DNA from: Fidelibacterota bacterium
Lineage (GTDB): Bacteria > Fidelibacterota > UBA8477 > JABMPR01
Reading direction: 5' to 3'
NCBI GenBank assembly: GCA_018650795.1
Contig: JABIFG010000117.1
Coordinates: forward strand, 1-50,038
DNA: 50,038 nucleotides
Shown: one piece after another, positions 33,512-43,370 of the stretch
Numbering within the stretch: position 1 is the stretch's first letter
How the letters are laid out: every line of letters begins with the position of its first letter
Translations under genes and position numbers: made by a program
Notes under the pieces: model-generated
Database searches by the model: none
What the model saw: only the letters and a program-made list of their open reading frames with translations
Told to the model about the DNA's origin: nothing

Positions 33512-36500
33512 ATGAAGAAGCTGTATAGCCTGTTGCTCTTGTGTTTGTTAAGCACAGCAACACTTGCATCAACGACTGGAAAAATCACTGGTATTATCAC
33601 AGATAATGAATCAGGAGAACCGCTCATTGGTGTGAACGTCATTATTAGCGAATTAGGGATTGGTGCTGCGACAGACTTTAATGGGTACTTCGCAATTCTT
33701 ACTGTACCACCAGGCGCCTACTCTCTTGCTGCAAATTATATAGGATATGCCACGGTTACTTACAGTGATGTTCAGGTGAGAATTGATTTGAACACGACAC
33801 AGAACTTTGCATTAACCAGTCTTGCTCTCGAAGGGGAGGAAGTTGTTATTGTAGCGACAAAACCTGTCGTGCAACAGGATGTGGCATCAAGTCAACGTCA
33901 CCTGAGTGCAGATGAGATAGTTGATATGCCTATTAATAGCGTCAATGATGTTATCGGTCTCCAGGCAGGTATTGAAGGCATGGCCATCCGTTTTGGTGGG
34001 GAGGACGAACTGGTTCTCATGATGGATGGAATTACGTTAAAAGATGATCGTACTGGTAAACCGGTATCTGGTATCCCACTGAGTTCTGTGAAAGAAATCA
34101 TGGTGCAGTCGGGTGGTTTTAATGCTGAATACAGCGATCTTCAATCAGGTCTGGTTAATGTGGTGACTCGTGAAGGTGGTAAGGAAAGTTATTCCATGAG
34201 TTTCTCTTATCGTTATAGTCCGCCAACACCCAAACATTTTGGCATGTCTCTATTTGACGAGGATGCCTATTTTATGCGACCTTATCTGGACGACGATGTT
34301 GCCTGGACTGGAACGGACAATGGAACCTGGGATCAGTACACTCAGGACAGGTATCCCACATTTAGTGGCTGGAACAAAGTTTCTGAACAACTTCTGTCCG
34401 ATGAAGATCCCACCAATGATTTAACTCCTGCAGGTGCCAAACGACTGTTTGAATGGCAAGTTCGACGTGACGGTGAAATAACCAAACCAGATTATTCTAT
34501 AGATGCTGGTTTTGGGGGTCCTGTTCCCGGTATCAGCAAAGCCCTGGGGAATATGAGATTTTTTGCATCCTACAATAGCAATCAGAATATGTACCTCACG
34601 CCCATGTCGCGGGATGCTCACCGTGATTGGCTTGGAACTCTGAAAGTCACTTCAGACATTAATACCAAAAGCAAGCTATCCGTTACTGCCTTAAGGAAAG
34701 GGGTTACCGCATCCACATCAAGTGGTACGGGGCAGCCAGATATTTTTAGCAGTATATGGGGCATTGCCAGTGTATTTGGTACCAATTCTCAACAATCATG
34801 GAAGCTTCTATATCCTGACTACTATTGTCTAACAGATATCAATACCAATTTGTATTCTGCGAAGCTTACCACCCTTATTAATACCAATTCTTATTACGAG
34901 GGTATCGTTGAGTATTCGAAAACAAGTTACGATACTAATCCTGGAGAGCGGCGTGATACGACCCTGTATGATATATTTCCTGGAGCTGATGAATTTTTAA
35001 CAGATGAAGGACCATTTGGATTTGATGATGGTACTTCAGCATCTGTAGCTGGCATATTCTCAATGGGACTTAAGAGTAACTCCAGAGATACCTCAAGTAC
35101 ATCACGATTCAAGGCCAAACTCGATTACACCAACCAGGTCAATCAGCATAATCAAATTAAGACTGGTGTTCAGTTTGAATATTTTAACTATAACATGAAT
35201 TACGGCGCCATAAATCCTGTTTTACCAGTAGGTAGACCATATAGTACCTGGGAGCGCAGCCCCTATCAAATGGGCATCTATGTTCAAGATAAACTTGAGT
35301 TTGATGGTTGGATTGCCTCCATCGGTGTGCGCGCTGAATACTTCGACCCCAATACAGAGTGGTACGATGTGGATGATTATGATGACGTCTTTTTCTCTTC
35401 GAATTATAGCGATGGTATCGAGGATGATATCCCCACAAAAAAGGCCAAGGGTACGCTGACTTTCCTCCCTAGAATTGGTATTTCGCATCCCATCTCTATA
35501 AACTCAAAATTGTATTTTAATTATGGTCATATGCGCCAGAAGTTTAGTCCGGATGAACTCTTTGGCGTACGTCGGGTAACAGGCGGGGAAATGTCAACCT
35601 TTGGTGATCCCGAACTTCCCATGGAGAAGACAGTGTCTTTTGAACTGGGATACGACCATTCATTGTTCGACCAGTACCTGATTCACATTTCGGCCTATTA
35701 CAAGGATAAATCGGATCAATCCTCAACCATCGGTTTTGAAAGTAACACAGTGGACTATTCCCGTTATGCAGCCATCTTCTACCAGGATATTCGTGGGCTT
35801 GAGATTGACGTGCGGAAGAGTCGGGGAGAATGGATTACTGCTTTTGCTAACTATACTTATGCCATTTATAGCTCGGGACGATTCGGTGTGCGTAATTTTT
35901 TCCTAAATCCGGCAGATCAGCGTGAAGAAGAAGCTAATTATGCCAGACAAACGCAATACAAACCCTTACCACGACCCCGTGCGAACTTCAACCTCTCTTT
36001 CCATACACCTAATCACTTCGGACCCACCATTGCAGGGGATAAAATTCTTAGTGATTGGCACGCCTCATTTAATGGCAGTTGGAAAGCGGGTGCCTTTGCC
36101 ACATATGGAAATGTTGCCGGTATAGATAACAATGTACGCTGGAAAGATACATACAACGTTAATGGCAAGCTTTCCAAGACCTATCACATGGGAAACGTGA
36201 ATATCACCTTCCTGGCTGAAGCATTCAACCTCTTTAATTTCAAACACTTTTCAACAGCTTCAATGGCCACTGGCCAAAATTATGTTGACTACAAAGAGTC
36301 ACTTCATTTTGGTGAAGAAGTTTACGATGAACTTGGTTTCAACCATATCAGTGGTGATGATCGCTTAGGTGATTATAGACCTCTGGACATCGATTATCAG
36401 GCCATGGATTTTCAATATTCCGCTTATGCTGAAGATGGATCTGCTCTGGGTGGTATTGAGAATATATACTACTGGATCGAAGAAGAGAACATGTACATGA

Positions 36501-36661
36501 GTTATTCAGCAACTGACAATGACTGGAGCCAGGTCAATGATGCTACAGTCCAGAAAGTAATTGACGACAAAGCCTATATTTACAATCCACCCAATGAATC
36601 ACTCATGTTTCTTGCGCCACGTGATATTTTCATGGGTATAAAGCTCTCGTATAATTTCTAA
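33512..36661 (+). CDS. TonB-dependent receptor, module B
   Basis: 1049 residues. Signal peptide MKKLYSLLLLCLLSTATLAS, carboxypeptidase-regulatory-like domain (GKITGIITDNESGEPLIGVNV), plug with IRFGGEDELVLMMDGI, barrel ending MGIKLSYNF. It is collinear with the receptor at 28067 along its whole length (YLDDDVAW, EDPTNDLTPAGA, PNESLMFLAPRDI against PNIRSMSFLNPRQI). It lacks the acidic calcium-like insert. A 160-nt gap with a small CCGAAT/ATTCGG hairpin separates it from module A, so it may have its own promoter; AGGAxx lies before the ATG. The substrate is unknown. Confidence 0.92.
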   Translation: MKKLYSLLLLCLLSTATLASTTGKITGIITDNESGEPLIGVNVIISELGIGAATDFNGYFAILTVPPGAYSLAANYIGYATVTYSDVQVRIDLNTTQNFALTSLALEGEEVVIVATKPVVQQDVASSQRHLSADEIVDMPINSVNDVIGLQAGIEGMAIRFGGEDELVLMMDGITLKDDRTGKPVSGIPLSSVKEIMVQSGGFNAEYSDLQSGLVNVVTREGGKESYSMSFSYRYSPPTPKHFGMSLFDEDAYFMRPYLDDDVAWTGTDNGTWDQYTQDRYPTFSGWNKVSEQLLSDEDPTNDLTPAGAKRLFEWQVRRDGEITKPDYSIDAGFGGPVPGISKALGNMRFFASYNSNQNMYLTPMSRDAHRDWLGTLKVTSDINTKSKLSVTALRKGVTASTSSGTGQPDIFSSIWGIASVFGTNSQQSWKLLYPDYYCLTDINTNLYSAKLTTLINTNSYYEGIVEYSKTSYDTNPGERRDTTLYDIFPGADEFLTDEGPFGFDDGTSASVAGIFSMGLKSNSRDTSSTSRFKAKLDYTNQVNQHNQIKTGVQFEYFNYNMNYGAINPVLPVGRPYSTWERSPYQMGIYVQDKLEFDGWIASIGVRAEYFDPNTEWYDVDDYDDVFFSSNYSDGIEDDIPTKKAKGTLTFLPRIGISHPISINSKLYFNYGHMRQKFSPDELFGVRRVTGGEMSTFGDPELPMEKTVSFELGYDHSLFDQYLIHISAYYKDKSDQSSTIGFESNTVDYSRYAAIFYQDIRGLEIDVRKSRGEWITAFANYTYAIYSSGRFGVRNFFLNPADQREEEANYARQTQYKPLPRPRANFNLSFHTPNHFGPTIAGDKILSDWHASFNGSWKAGAFATYGNVAGIDNNVRWKDTYNVNGKLSKTYHMGNVNITFLAEAFNLFNFKHFSTASMATGQNYVDYKESLHFGEEVYDELGFNHISGDDRLGDYRPLDIDYQAMDFQYSAYAEDGSALGGIENIYYWIEEENMYMSYSATDNDWSQVNDATVQKVIDDKAYIYNPPNESLMFLAPRDIFMGIKLSYNF

Positions 36662-36695
36662 TTCAACTGTATTGAGAATTATTCAAGGAATTCAA

Positions 36696-38909
36696 ATGAA
36701 ACGAAATCTATCAAGAATCAAGATCGGCAGCTCATCAAGTTTGGTGATGCTCGTACTGATCCTTGCATTTGTAAGCCTGAACTTTGCCGCTGAATTCCGG
36801 TGGATCAAGGTAGGCAGCTTACACAACTTCTATCAGGCCATTGGATCAGAACCGGAAGAAGATGTTGGTTCCGAACAGCAGTTTGGAATGCGCTGGAACG
36901 CATTTTACGATCATCAGGATATGCAGGCCGCCAAAGGCATGTGGATTGCTGTCGCTAACTATGAAGATCCCGTAGCCAATGCAACTTTTGAATATAAGAT
37001 TGCCCATTGTGGACCACGTCCACGTCCTGAAATCGCAGCCAATGAATTCATGCCCTCAGCTTTTGGGATGACTGGAAAATTTGCAGCTCCAACCATTATC
37101 GTGGATGGAGAGCTGGCTTCAGACCTGGATTGGGATGATCTTGTTGATGAAGGTGGTTATGATGTATTTCAAAAGGCTGATCGCCAGATTTACAATTCTG
37201 TCAACACTTCAACTGGAATTTCATTCGATAGAAATATATATGCCTTCAGTCAGCAGTATTATGACAATTTCTTCATATATGAATACACCTTTGTAAATAC
37301 TGGCGTAGTTAGTCTGGATGAAACTATCTCCCATGACAACACCCTTGAAGGTGTATATTTTCACTGGCAGTTCCGTAATGCTGTAGCCGGCGAAGGTACT
37401 GTTGAAGGTTCAGTTATTGATTGGCGTGGCCGCAGAGGCTGGGGAACTCCTCAAAATTGTCGCTGGGGTATGAATACCATGAACAGCGTTATCGGCGAGG
37501 ATCCAGACAATCCAGTGACAACTTCAATGTTCGCCGACGAATACGGGCGCATGGGCATAGATGAATTCGACTATGACAATGAATCGATGCGCGCTTATTA
37601 CAGTTGGCATGGACGTCATTCCACATTGAGTTATGATAATATCGGATCGCCGAATTATCAAGGCTGGCTGGCTGATGGTATGTTGGGTGCTTCTCAATTC
37701 ATGGGTGCTGTAGTCTTACATGCCGATATGTCTACCAGCGATAATTCAGACAATGTCTACCAACCAACCACCACTCAAAAAATTGAATCCAATGATGCTG
37801 AAACGGTAAACAACAATCAATTCAGTAGTGCTCGAATGGAGAGAGGCTATACTCAATTCGTGGCTGCCGGTCATGAGCCTCTAAATCATGCTGAACAGGT
37901 AAAATCACAAAACCAGTTCCCAGATCAATTTTCCGTTGCAGGTGGCTATTCTCAGACTTGGTCCTTTGGGCCATATACCATGGCTCCTGGCGATACAGTT
38001 CGTATTGTGGTAGCTGAAGCTGCGGCTGGATTAAGTCGTGAGATGAATCAAAAAGTTGGTAATACCTGGTTTCGTCATGTTGCTTTAGGTGAAACACCAA
38101 CAGCTGAAATGCCTGATGGATCAAGTAAAACACTCGCTAGCGTTTCTGATGCAACTGAGTATAAGAATTCATGGGTATATACAGGTCGTGATAGTCTTAT
38201 GGAAAGCTTCCGTCGAGCTAGATTCCTGTATAAGAATGGTCTGGATATGGGTAGCATGACACCTCCAGATCCACCACAATCCTTTGAAGTGACTTCTCAA
38301 GGCAACAGGATATTCTTGACCTGGTCTGAGAATGCCTCCTTAACACATGCAAATTTTGAAGGATACAAGCTATACCGTGCCAAGGGTCAGTATGACTCAA
38401 CATACTACGAAATAGCTGATTTGAATGAATCAGACGGTTCACTTGCACATGAATATTCAGATATGTCTGCTGAGCGCGGTCAGTTGTATTTCTATTACAT
38501 CGTTTCCTACGATGATGGAACAACTAATGTACTTGAACCAGGTACAGCTTTACACAGTAGCCCTTTCTATACCAGAACCAATAAGGGCGCATCAATGCTG
38601 AAACCACCAGCAGAGAATATTGATAATGTGGTTATTGTTCCAAATCCATATGTGATCTCAAATAATACACTCCAGTATGTGGGTGAGCAGAACAGTATCA
38701 AATTCTGGAATTTGCCCAGCGCTTGTGAGATCAATATCTTCACCGAACGCGGGGATAAGATTTATACTTATGAACATGAGGGGAGTGGTGTTGCAAGTTG
38801 GAATCTTATGACCTCATCTCGCCAGATTATCGTGAGTGGTGTCTATATTGCAACATTTGAGACACCAGATGGTGATAAAGCAATCAAAAAATTTGTAGTC
38901 ATTCGCTAA
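36696..38909 (+). CDS. secreted FN3 protein with T9SS-like C-terminal domain, module B
   Basis: 737 residues, paralog of the protein at 31234. The N-terminal hydrophobic segment SSLVMLVLILAFVSLNFAA is a signal peptide. Shared landmarks are KVGSLHNFYQ, VNTSTGISFDRNIYAFSQQYYDNFFIYEYTF, YSWHGR...LSYDNIGSPN, HADMSTSDNSDN and NSWVYTGRDS. An FN3 domain follows (PPDPPQSFEVTSQGNRIFLTWSEN) and then the C-terminal domain with NVVIVPNPYV and GVYIATFETPDGDKAIKKFVVIR. The proline-asparagine-proline core departs from YPNPFNP, so export by T9SS is probable but not certain. ATG 36696 has AGGA 7 nt upstream. It is cotranscribed with the receptor (34 nt) and the lipoprotein gene (32 nt). Confidence 0.78.
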   Translation: MKRNLSRIKIGSSSSLVMLVLILAFVSLNFAAEFRWIKVGSLHNFYQAIGSEPEEDVGSEQQFGMRWNAFYDHQDMQAAKGMWIAVANYEDPVANATFEYKIAHCGPRPRPEIAANEFMPSAFGMTGKFAAPTIIVDGELASDLDWDDLVDEGGYDVFQKADRQIYNSVNTSTGISFDRNIYAFSQQYYDNFFIYEYTFVNTGVVSLDETISHDNTLEGVYFHWQFRNAVAGEGTVEGSVIDWRGRRGWGTPQNCRWGMNTMNSVIGEDPDNPVTTSMFADEYGRMGIDEFDYDNESMRAYYSWHGRHSTLSYDNIGSPNYQGWLADGMLGASQFMGAVVLHADMSTSDNSDNVYQPTTTQKIESNDAETVNNNQFSSARMERGYTQFVAAGHEPLNHAEQVKSQNQFPDQFSVAGGYSQTWSFGPYTMAPGDTVRIVVAEAAAGLSREMNQKVGNTWFRHVALGETPTAEMPDGSSKTLASVSDATEYKNSWVYTGRDSLMESFRRARFLYKNGLDMGSMTPPDPPQSFEVTSQGNRIFLTWSENASLTHANFEGYKLYRAKGQYDSTYYEIADLNESDGSLAHEYSDMSAERGQLYFYYIVSYDDGTTNVLEPGTALHSSPFYTRTNKGASMLKPPAENIDNVVIVPNPYVISNNTLQYVGEQNSIKFWNLPSACEINIFTERGDKIYTYEHEGSGVASWNLMTSSRQIIVSGVYIATFETPDGDKAIKKFVVIR

Positions 38910-38941
38910 GGGTGATTGGACCCAACGGAGGATTTTTAGAA

Positions 38942-39598
38942 ATGATGAAGTGGAATCAATATTTAAAGGGTGTGATTGGCTTACTAATTGTTAGTCTGGT
39001 ATTCATTACCTGTGAAGATTTCGATGACGAAAAATATGAGTTAAGCGCTCTGGATGAAGCCGCTGTTTCTTCCATGGCAGACACCCTCGAAAATAGTTTG
39101 CTAATGAGAAGTGCTGCCATTTATGATGATGGAACCAATCTGGGCGTTCGTCTTGTTGGAGGAGGCACTGATACCATAATCATGGCAGTCGATACCAGCG
39201 GGTTAGAGCTTATCGATATTTATAATGCTTTGGGAACTGCAGGACGTGGACCTTTTGCAGTGAACGATACAGCATTTGTCACTAGGCTCTCAGCTGACAG
39301 CCTGTCATTTCGTTTATTGTCTGCTACGAGTGCTGGAACCTATGTCATTTACCTAAACCACCATGCTCAACCCAGTATTTTTGAAGAAAATTCAGGAAGC
39401 ATGCTGAGAGTTGAGTTGGAATCAGATGATATGACTCCCGAATTGGTGGCCAGCTTATACAGTTTACCTGGTCCAGTACCAGTTATTAAAGGCAGATACG
39501 AGTTTGAACTTGCAGCTGGTACTTATTTGTTTGAGTTAGCTCGCATGGAAGCCACCACATTGGATGATTTTCGCGTCGTCCTTATGCGCGAACAATAA
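38942..39598 (+). CDS. lipoprotein of unknown family
   Basis: 218 residues. The signal ends LVFITC with cysteine 24 as the lipid site, then an acidic stretch EDFDDEKYELSALDEAAVS. I recognise no domain; the rest looks beta-rich and soluble. Start ATG 38942 (a second ATG follows) comes after GGAG. It sits between the module B FN3 gene and the PorV-like gene with gaps of about 30 nt, so it is almost surely part of that operon. By position it could play the role SusD plays in polysaccharide loci, but it shares no visible motif with SusD and is far shorter. This is inference from context only. Confidence 0.7.
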   Translation: MMKWNQYLKGVIGLLIVSLVFITCEDFDDEKYELSALDEAAVSSMADTLENSLLMRSAAIYDDGTNLGVRLVGGGTDTIIMAVDTSGLELIDIYNALGTAGRGPFAVNDTAFVTRLSADSLSFRLLSATSAGTYVIYLNHHAQPSIFEENSGSMLRVELESDDMTPELVASLYSLPGPVPVIKGRYEFELAAGTYLFELARMEATTLDDFRVVLMREQ

Positions 39599-39628
39599 AA
39601 TGATCAATCGCTAAGGGACATGATGATT

Positions 39629-40633
39629 ATGAAGAACAAACTACTAGCAATTCTAATGACCCTGCTTCTTTCAAGTACGGCGTTTGCAGAATTTACAAAA
39701 CTGGCCCAAACAGGTTTTCAGTTCCTCAGTGTCATCTCTGATGCTAGAGGAGCTGCTCTTGCAGGCGCCATGACCACCATACCTTACGGATCGAGTTCTC
39801 TCTTTTTTAATCCTGCCGGTATGGCCAAAATGGAAGGTAGAGTTGATATCGTAGCCAGTAAGAACACCTGGATTGCAGATATCAATCATACCACATTGAG
39901 TCTGGCCTTCAATCCCGCCCAGAATAGGTATGGAGTGTTTGGATTTACGGCTCAATCTGTGAACTATGGGGATATGCAGGGCACCATGGTTTGGGGTCAC
40001 GAACCTGGCTGGATTGAAACACATACCATCCAACCATCTGCCCTCAGTCTGGGGTTTGGTTATGCAGTTAACTTATCTGATAGATTCTCCATTGGCTCTC
40101 AGGTTAAGTATGCTGCCCAGCAATTGGGTGGTGCCGTTGTGGAAATTCACCCGACCCAGGCAGATGTTGAAGATAGCCTTTCCGTTCAGAAGTTTTCTAC
40201 CTCGGCCATCGCATTTGATTTTGGAACCTTATTCAATACAGGATTCAAAGGAATTTCCTTTGGAATGAATGTGAGAAATTTTTCCAACGAAGTGGCTTAT
40301 CTGGAAGAAAATTTTCAATTGCCACTCACATTTACTATGGGATTGTCCATGGATTTGATCGATCTGATTCCAAATTTTTCTAATGCTCACTCTTTATTGA
40401 TGAGTGTGGATGCAGTTCATTCACGATCCTATCCTGAGTATCTGAATGTTGGTTTGGAATATAAACTTTTGGATATGCTCTATTTTAGATATGGGTACCT
40501 GAACAATCGCGATGAGAGAGCTTCTTCCTTTGGCTTTGGCGTCTCACGTTTTGGTTTGGGTGTTGATTACGCGTATATACCTTTCGGAATACTGGACGAA
40601 GTTCAGATGATAACCGTAAGATTTACATATTAG
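39629..40633 (+). CDS. PorV/PorQ-family outer-membrane barrel (copy B)
   Basis: 334 residues from this ATG. Signal peptide MKNKLLAILMTLLLSSTAFA, then QTGFQFLSVISDARGAALAGAMT and SLFFNPAGMAKMEGR, typical of PorV/PorQ. It is paralogous to the barrel at 27040 (YGDMQGTMVWG, VRNFSNEV, LSMDLIDL). Three in-frame ATGs occur (39620, 39623, 39629); AAGGGA at 39613-39618 fits the third, which also gives the best signal peptide. Copy B keeps the RGAALAGAMT segment close to the family, while copy A has WGGGMAEAMT. It probably helps release or attach the sorting-domain proteins of the same locus. Confidence 0.85.
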   Translation: MKNKLLAILMTLLLSSTAFAEFTKLAQTGFQFLSVISDARGAALAGAMTTIPYGSSSLFFNPAGMAKMEGRVDIVASKNTWIADINHTTLSLAFNPAQNRYGVFGFTAQSVNYGDMQGTMVWGHEPGWIETHTIQPSALSLGFGYAVNLSDRFSIGSQVKYAAQQLGGAVVEIHPTQADVEDSLSVQKFSTSAIAFDFGTLFNTGFKGISFGMNVRNFSNEVAYLEENFQLPLTFTMGLSMDLIDLIPNFSNAHSLLMSVDAVHSRSYPEYLNVGLEYKLLDMLYFRYGYLNNRDERASSFGFGVSRFGLGVDYAYIPFGILDEVQMITVRFTY

Positions 40634-40669
40634 ACAAATGGTCTGTGTAGGATTTGGAGATTTAATATT

Positions 40670-41944
40670 ATGAGAATACAAAATTTATTCAGTTGCTTAA
40701 TCGTTGGCCTCGTTCTCATTGGGGGTATTGGCTGTGAATACGACGATTATCCTGATCCTGTCTGGGATCCAAATGATGAGGGTGGAGCAGCACCAGTAAT
40801 CACTTCTATGGATCCTGCGGATGTGGCCTATGATGGTCTCACCGTAGTAACCATTAACGGGGAGAATTTCTCACCCACACTCACACAGAATCAGGTCACT
40901 TTCAATGGTGTTGTTGCTGAAATTGATATGGACCTTTCTACAGCAGCCCAATTGGTTGTAACCATGCCCGTTGTGATAACTGACGCTGCTTTAAATGCGA
41001 TTAGCGCTGTCCAGGTAATGGTCGCCGTTCAAGGTGCCTACGCTGGTGCAGTCTATGCCCAGGATTTTAGCATTGAGCGTGCTGTGATTGAGTGGGGCGG
41101 ATTCATCGGAGAAAAACCTGAAAAGCTCCCAAATGCTATTGCCGTTGATGCCGATGAGAACGTTTATGTAGCGGCTGGTGATAAAATCTTGTACAAGCTG
41201 GATACGCTGGGTGTCCGGTCAGAGTTTGGTACTGGCTTAAGCTCTGTCACCAATGACTTGAAAATTGGTCCTGGTGGAAACGCCTATTTTGCCAGAAATA
41301 ATCCCTATGTTTACCGCATTGACGTTGCAGGCGGCGCTGCAGATCGCTGGCACAGGGTCGGTTCAAAAATAGCCTGTTTTGATTTCAATGTAGATCAGAA
41401 CATCTATTGCGGTGGTAAAAATGATTCTTTGTATTTTGTTGATGTAACTGCTGAGACAAATCGAGGTGTCGCCTTTTCCGATGAGTACATCTACACAAGT
41501 TTGCGGGTTTACGATGGCTATGTTTACGTTGCAGGTGTTTATGATGGAGATGACACTGCAGTGACAGTCACTCAGGCAATCTGGCGTCACGAAATTTTAG
41601 CTGGAGATGAGTTGGGACCAAGGGAATTGGTCTACGATTGGGCTGATTATGAGTATTCCGAAGAACAGAATATCCTTAGCATGATCGTGAATTCCGATGG
41701 GCTTTTCTATATCGGTGTGAGCGAGGGCACTGGACCAGCTATTATTAATATTAATTTTGGGACGCAGAGTGTGGAACCATTTTATAATGCTGTCCTAACC
41801 TCTCCGGCAACAAGTTTAACCTGGGGTAACAGTAATTATATCTATTGTGTACGCACAATGGTAGCCTCTACTGATGACTTGCCAACAGGGGCGTTTCGCA
41901 TTGCACAATCTTTAACGAGTGCGCTATATTATGGGCGCAATTAG
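40670..41944 (+). CDS. lipoprotein with IPT/TIG domain and beta-propeller-like repeats
   Basis: 424 residues. The signal ends GGIGC (cysteine 22). An IPT/TIG immunoglobulin-like domain is visible at about 40-125 (APVITSMDPADVAYDGLTVVTINGENFSP). From about 145 to the end are repeated segments such as PNAIAVDADENVYVAAGDKILYKLD, LKIGPGGNAYFARN and LSMIVNSDGLFYIGV, as in NHL/SMP30-like propellers. These are typical extracellular recognition domains. It follows the PorV-like gene by 36 nt and ends the tightly spaced run; a leader hairpin separates it from the next gene. The role is probably binding at the cell surface. Confidence 0.78.
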   Translation: MRIQNLFSCLIVGLVLIGGIGCEYDDYPDPVWDPNDEGGAAPVITSMDPADVAYDGLTVVTINGENFSPTLTQNQVTFNGVVAEIDMDLSTAAQLVVTMPVVITDAALNAISAVQVMVAVQGAYAGAVYAQDFSIERAVIEWGGFIGEKPEKLPNAIAVDADENVYVAAGDKILYKLDTLGVRSEFGTGLSSVTNDLKIGPGGNAYFARNNPYVYRIDVAGGAADRWHRVGSKIACFDFNVDQNIYCGGKNDSLYFVDVTAETNRGVAFSDEYIYTSLRVYDGYVYVAGVYDGDDTAVTVTQAIWRHEILAGDELGPRELVYDWADYEYSEEQNILSMIVNSDGLFYIGVSEGTGPAIININFGTQSVEPFYNAVLTSPATSLTWGNSNYIYCVRTMVASTDDLPTGAFRIAQSLTSALYYGRN

Positions 41945-41970
41945 AAAAAAAACAGTAACTCAATTCATGT

Positions 41971-41993
41971 GCTAAACATCAGAAATGTTTGGC
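41971..41993 (+). promoter_or_regulatory. leader hairpin before the sorting-domain protein gene
   Basis: GCTAAACAT (41971-41979) pairs with ATGTTTGGC (41985-41993), nine pairs including one G-T, loop CAGAA. It stands 12 nt upstream of the AGGAGG site of the gene at 42017. It may protect the mRNA or tune expression. Confidence 0.4.
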
Positions 41994-42016
41994 TATACAA
42001 AACTAGGAGGTATTAC

Positions 42017-43348
42017 ATGAAGAGAACGGTAACTATGATGTTAATTCTTTGTCTATTTGCTTTTACAGCATATGGCCAATATTGGGGTGGTTGGACCGGT
42101 GGATTAGGTACAGCAGACGCTGATACATTACCAGCATATGGACAGGGAATGGCCGTAGATGGTGCCGGTAAGATCTGGTACACATCTTATTACAGCTCAG
42201 AAACAGTCATGGTGGATACTGGCAGTGGTACTGCGGATGATGCACAAAACGTTCGTGCAATCTATGTATTCAATCCTGATGGAACTCCAGCCAGTTTTTC
42301 ACCAATCACTGAATTGTCGGTTGATGGTGTGAATGATACGCTTTGGAATTCAAATCGTGGTCTGAGAACTGACCATAATGGTGATATTATCGCTGGCTCA
42401 TGGTGTATGTATTATCGCATAAACCACTTAACTGGTGAAGGTATGGATAAATTAACTCCTTTCCCAACGGCTGATCCAGATGATAGCCCGTGGGATGGTG
42501 AGTCCATTACGGCTGCTGCTGTTGACGCTGATGGTAACATGTACTGTAACGCTGTTGTTGCCAGTGTTGGAGCAATCAAGGCTTTTGATCCAGATTGGGA
42601 ATTGATAGATGACTTGGTACCTGCTGACGTGCTCGGTGGCTACTCACGTACTATTGAAGTTGCCTCAGACGGAAGTGCAGTATATCACTGTAACTTCACA
42701 GGTGCTTTTGGACTCGTACGTTTTAACAGTAGTTCAGGCGATGTCTATGGTGATTTCACAGCTGATGTCGATTCCTTATTTCCAGGTCTCTCCGTAGAGG
42801 CTACAGGCTGGGATCCAGCTGGTCGTCTCTGGGTAGGTAACACAGCTGGTGCAGCTTTTACAAATTGCGCTTTTTATGCTTTTGACCCTACTACTGAAAC
42901 TATGGTAGACAGCTTTATTATTGGTGCATCCCACGTTGCTATGGGTATCAAACCCCGTGGTATTGACTTTGCCGCTGATGGCAACACTGCTTATGTAACA
43001 TATTACAATAGCTGGGATAACGATGCTATCTACAAGATTGAAAAAGATGTTGCTGGCGTGTGGTCACATACAGGTACAATGATCAGTGGCTATGCTCTTA
43101 AAGCTAACTATCCAAATCCCTTCAACCCAAGCACAAAGCTTGATGTTGTGATGAAGGATGGTGGCGTAGCAGATCTTCGCATCTACGATATGCGCGGAGC
43201 TGAAGTTGCTGTATTGAACAACAACTATCTCTCAGCTGGCGAACATACATTCACATTTAATGCTGCTGACTTTGCAGCTGGTGTGTATATCGCTAAATTT
43301 ACTGCTAATGGAGCCATGTATACTCAAAGCATGACTTTGGTTAAGTAA
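42017..43348 (+). CDS. secreted beta-propeller protein with T9SS type A sorting domain
   Basis: 443 residues. Signal peptide (MKRTVTMMLILCLFAFTAYGQ), a propeller-like body with repeated GMAVDGAGKIWYTSYY, AAAVDADGNMYCNAVV and GWDPAGRLWVGNTAG, and a textbook C-terminal sorting domain: LKANYPNPFNPSTKLDVV, then DLRIYDMRGAEVAVL and FAAGVYIAKFTANGAMYTQSMTLVK. In T9SS bacteria this domain directs passage across the outer membrane and is removed by the sortase-like PorU. ATG 42017 follows AGGAGG by 6 nt; the frame is open from 41969. A strong terminator at 43371-43398 ends the transcript. The body resembles that of the lipoprotein at 40670. Confidence 0.9.
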   Translation: MKRTVTMMLILCLFAFTAYGQYWGGWTGGLGTADADTLPAYGQGMAVDGAGKIWYTSYYSSETVMVDTGSGTADDAQNVRAIYVFNPDGTPASFSPITELSVDGVNDTLWNSNRGLRTDHNGDIIAGSWCMYYRINHLTGEGMDKLTPFPTADPDDSPWDGESITAAAVDADGNMYCNAVVASVGAIKAFDPDWELIDDLVPADVLGGYSRTIEVASDGSAVYHCNFTGAFGLVRFNSSSGDVYGDFTADVDSLFPGLSVEATGWDPAGRLWVGNTAGAAFTNCAFYAFDPTTETMVDSFIIGASHVAMGIKPRGIDFAADGNTAYVTYYNSWDNDAIYKIEKDVAGVWSHTGTMISGYALKANYPNPFNPSTKLDVVMKDGGVADLRIYDMRGAEVAVLNNNYLSAGEHTFTFNAADFAAGVYIAKFTANGAMYTQSMTLVK

Positions 43349-43370
43349 TTAGCCGTTATTGTTTGAAGAA

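Noticed and set aside
38942-39598. SusD identity for the module B lipoprotein
   Set aside because: At 218 residues it is less than half the usual SusD size and has no visible TPR-like helices or SusD motifs; only the position is similar.
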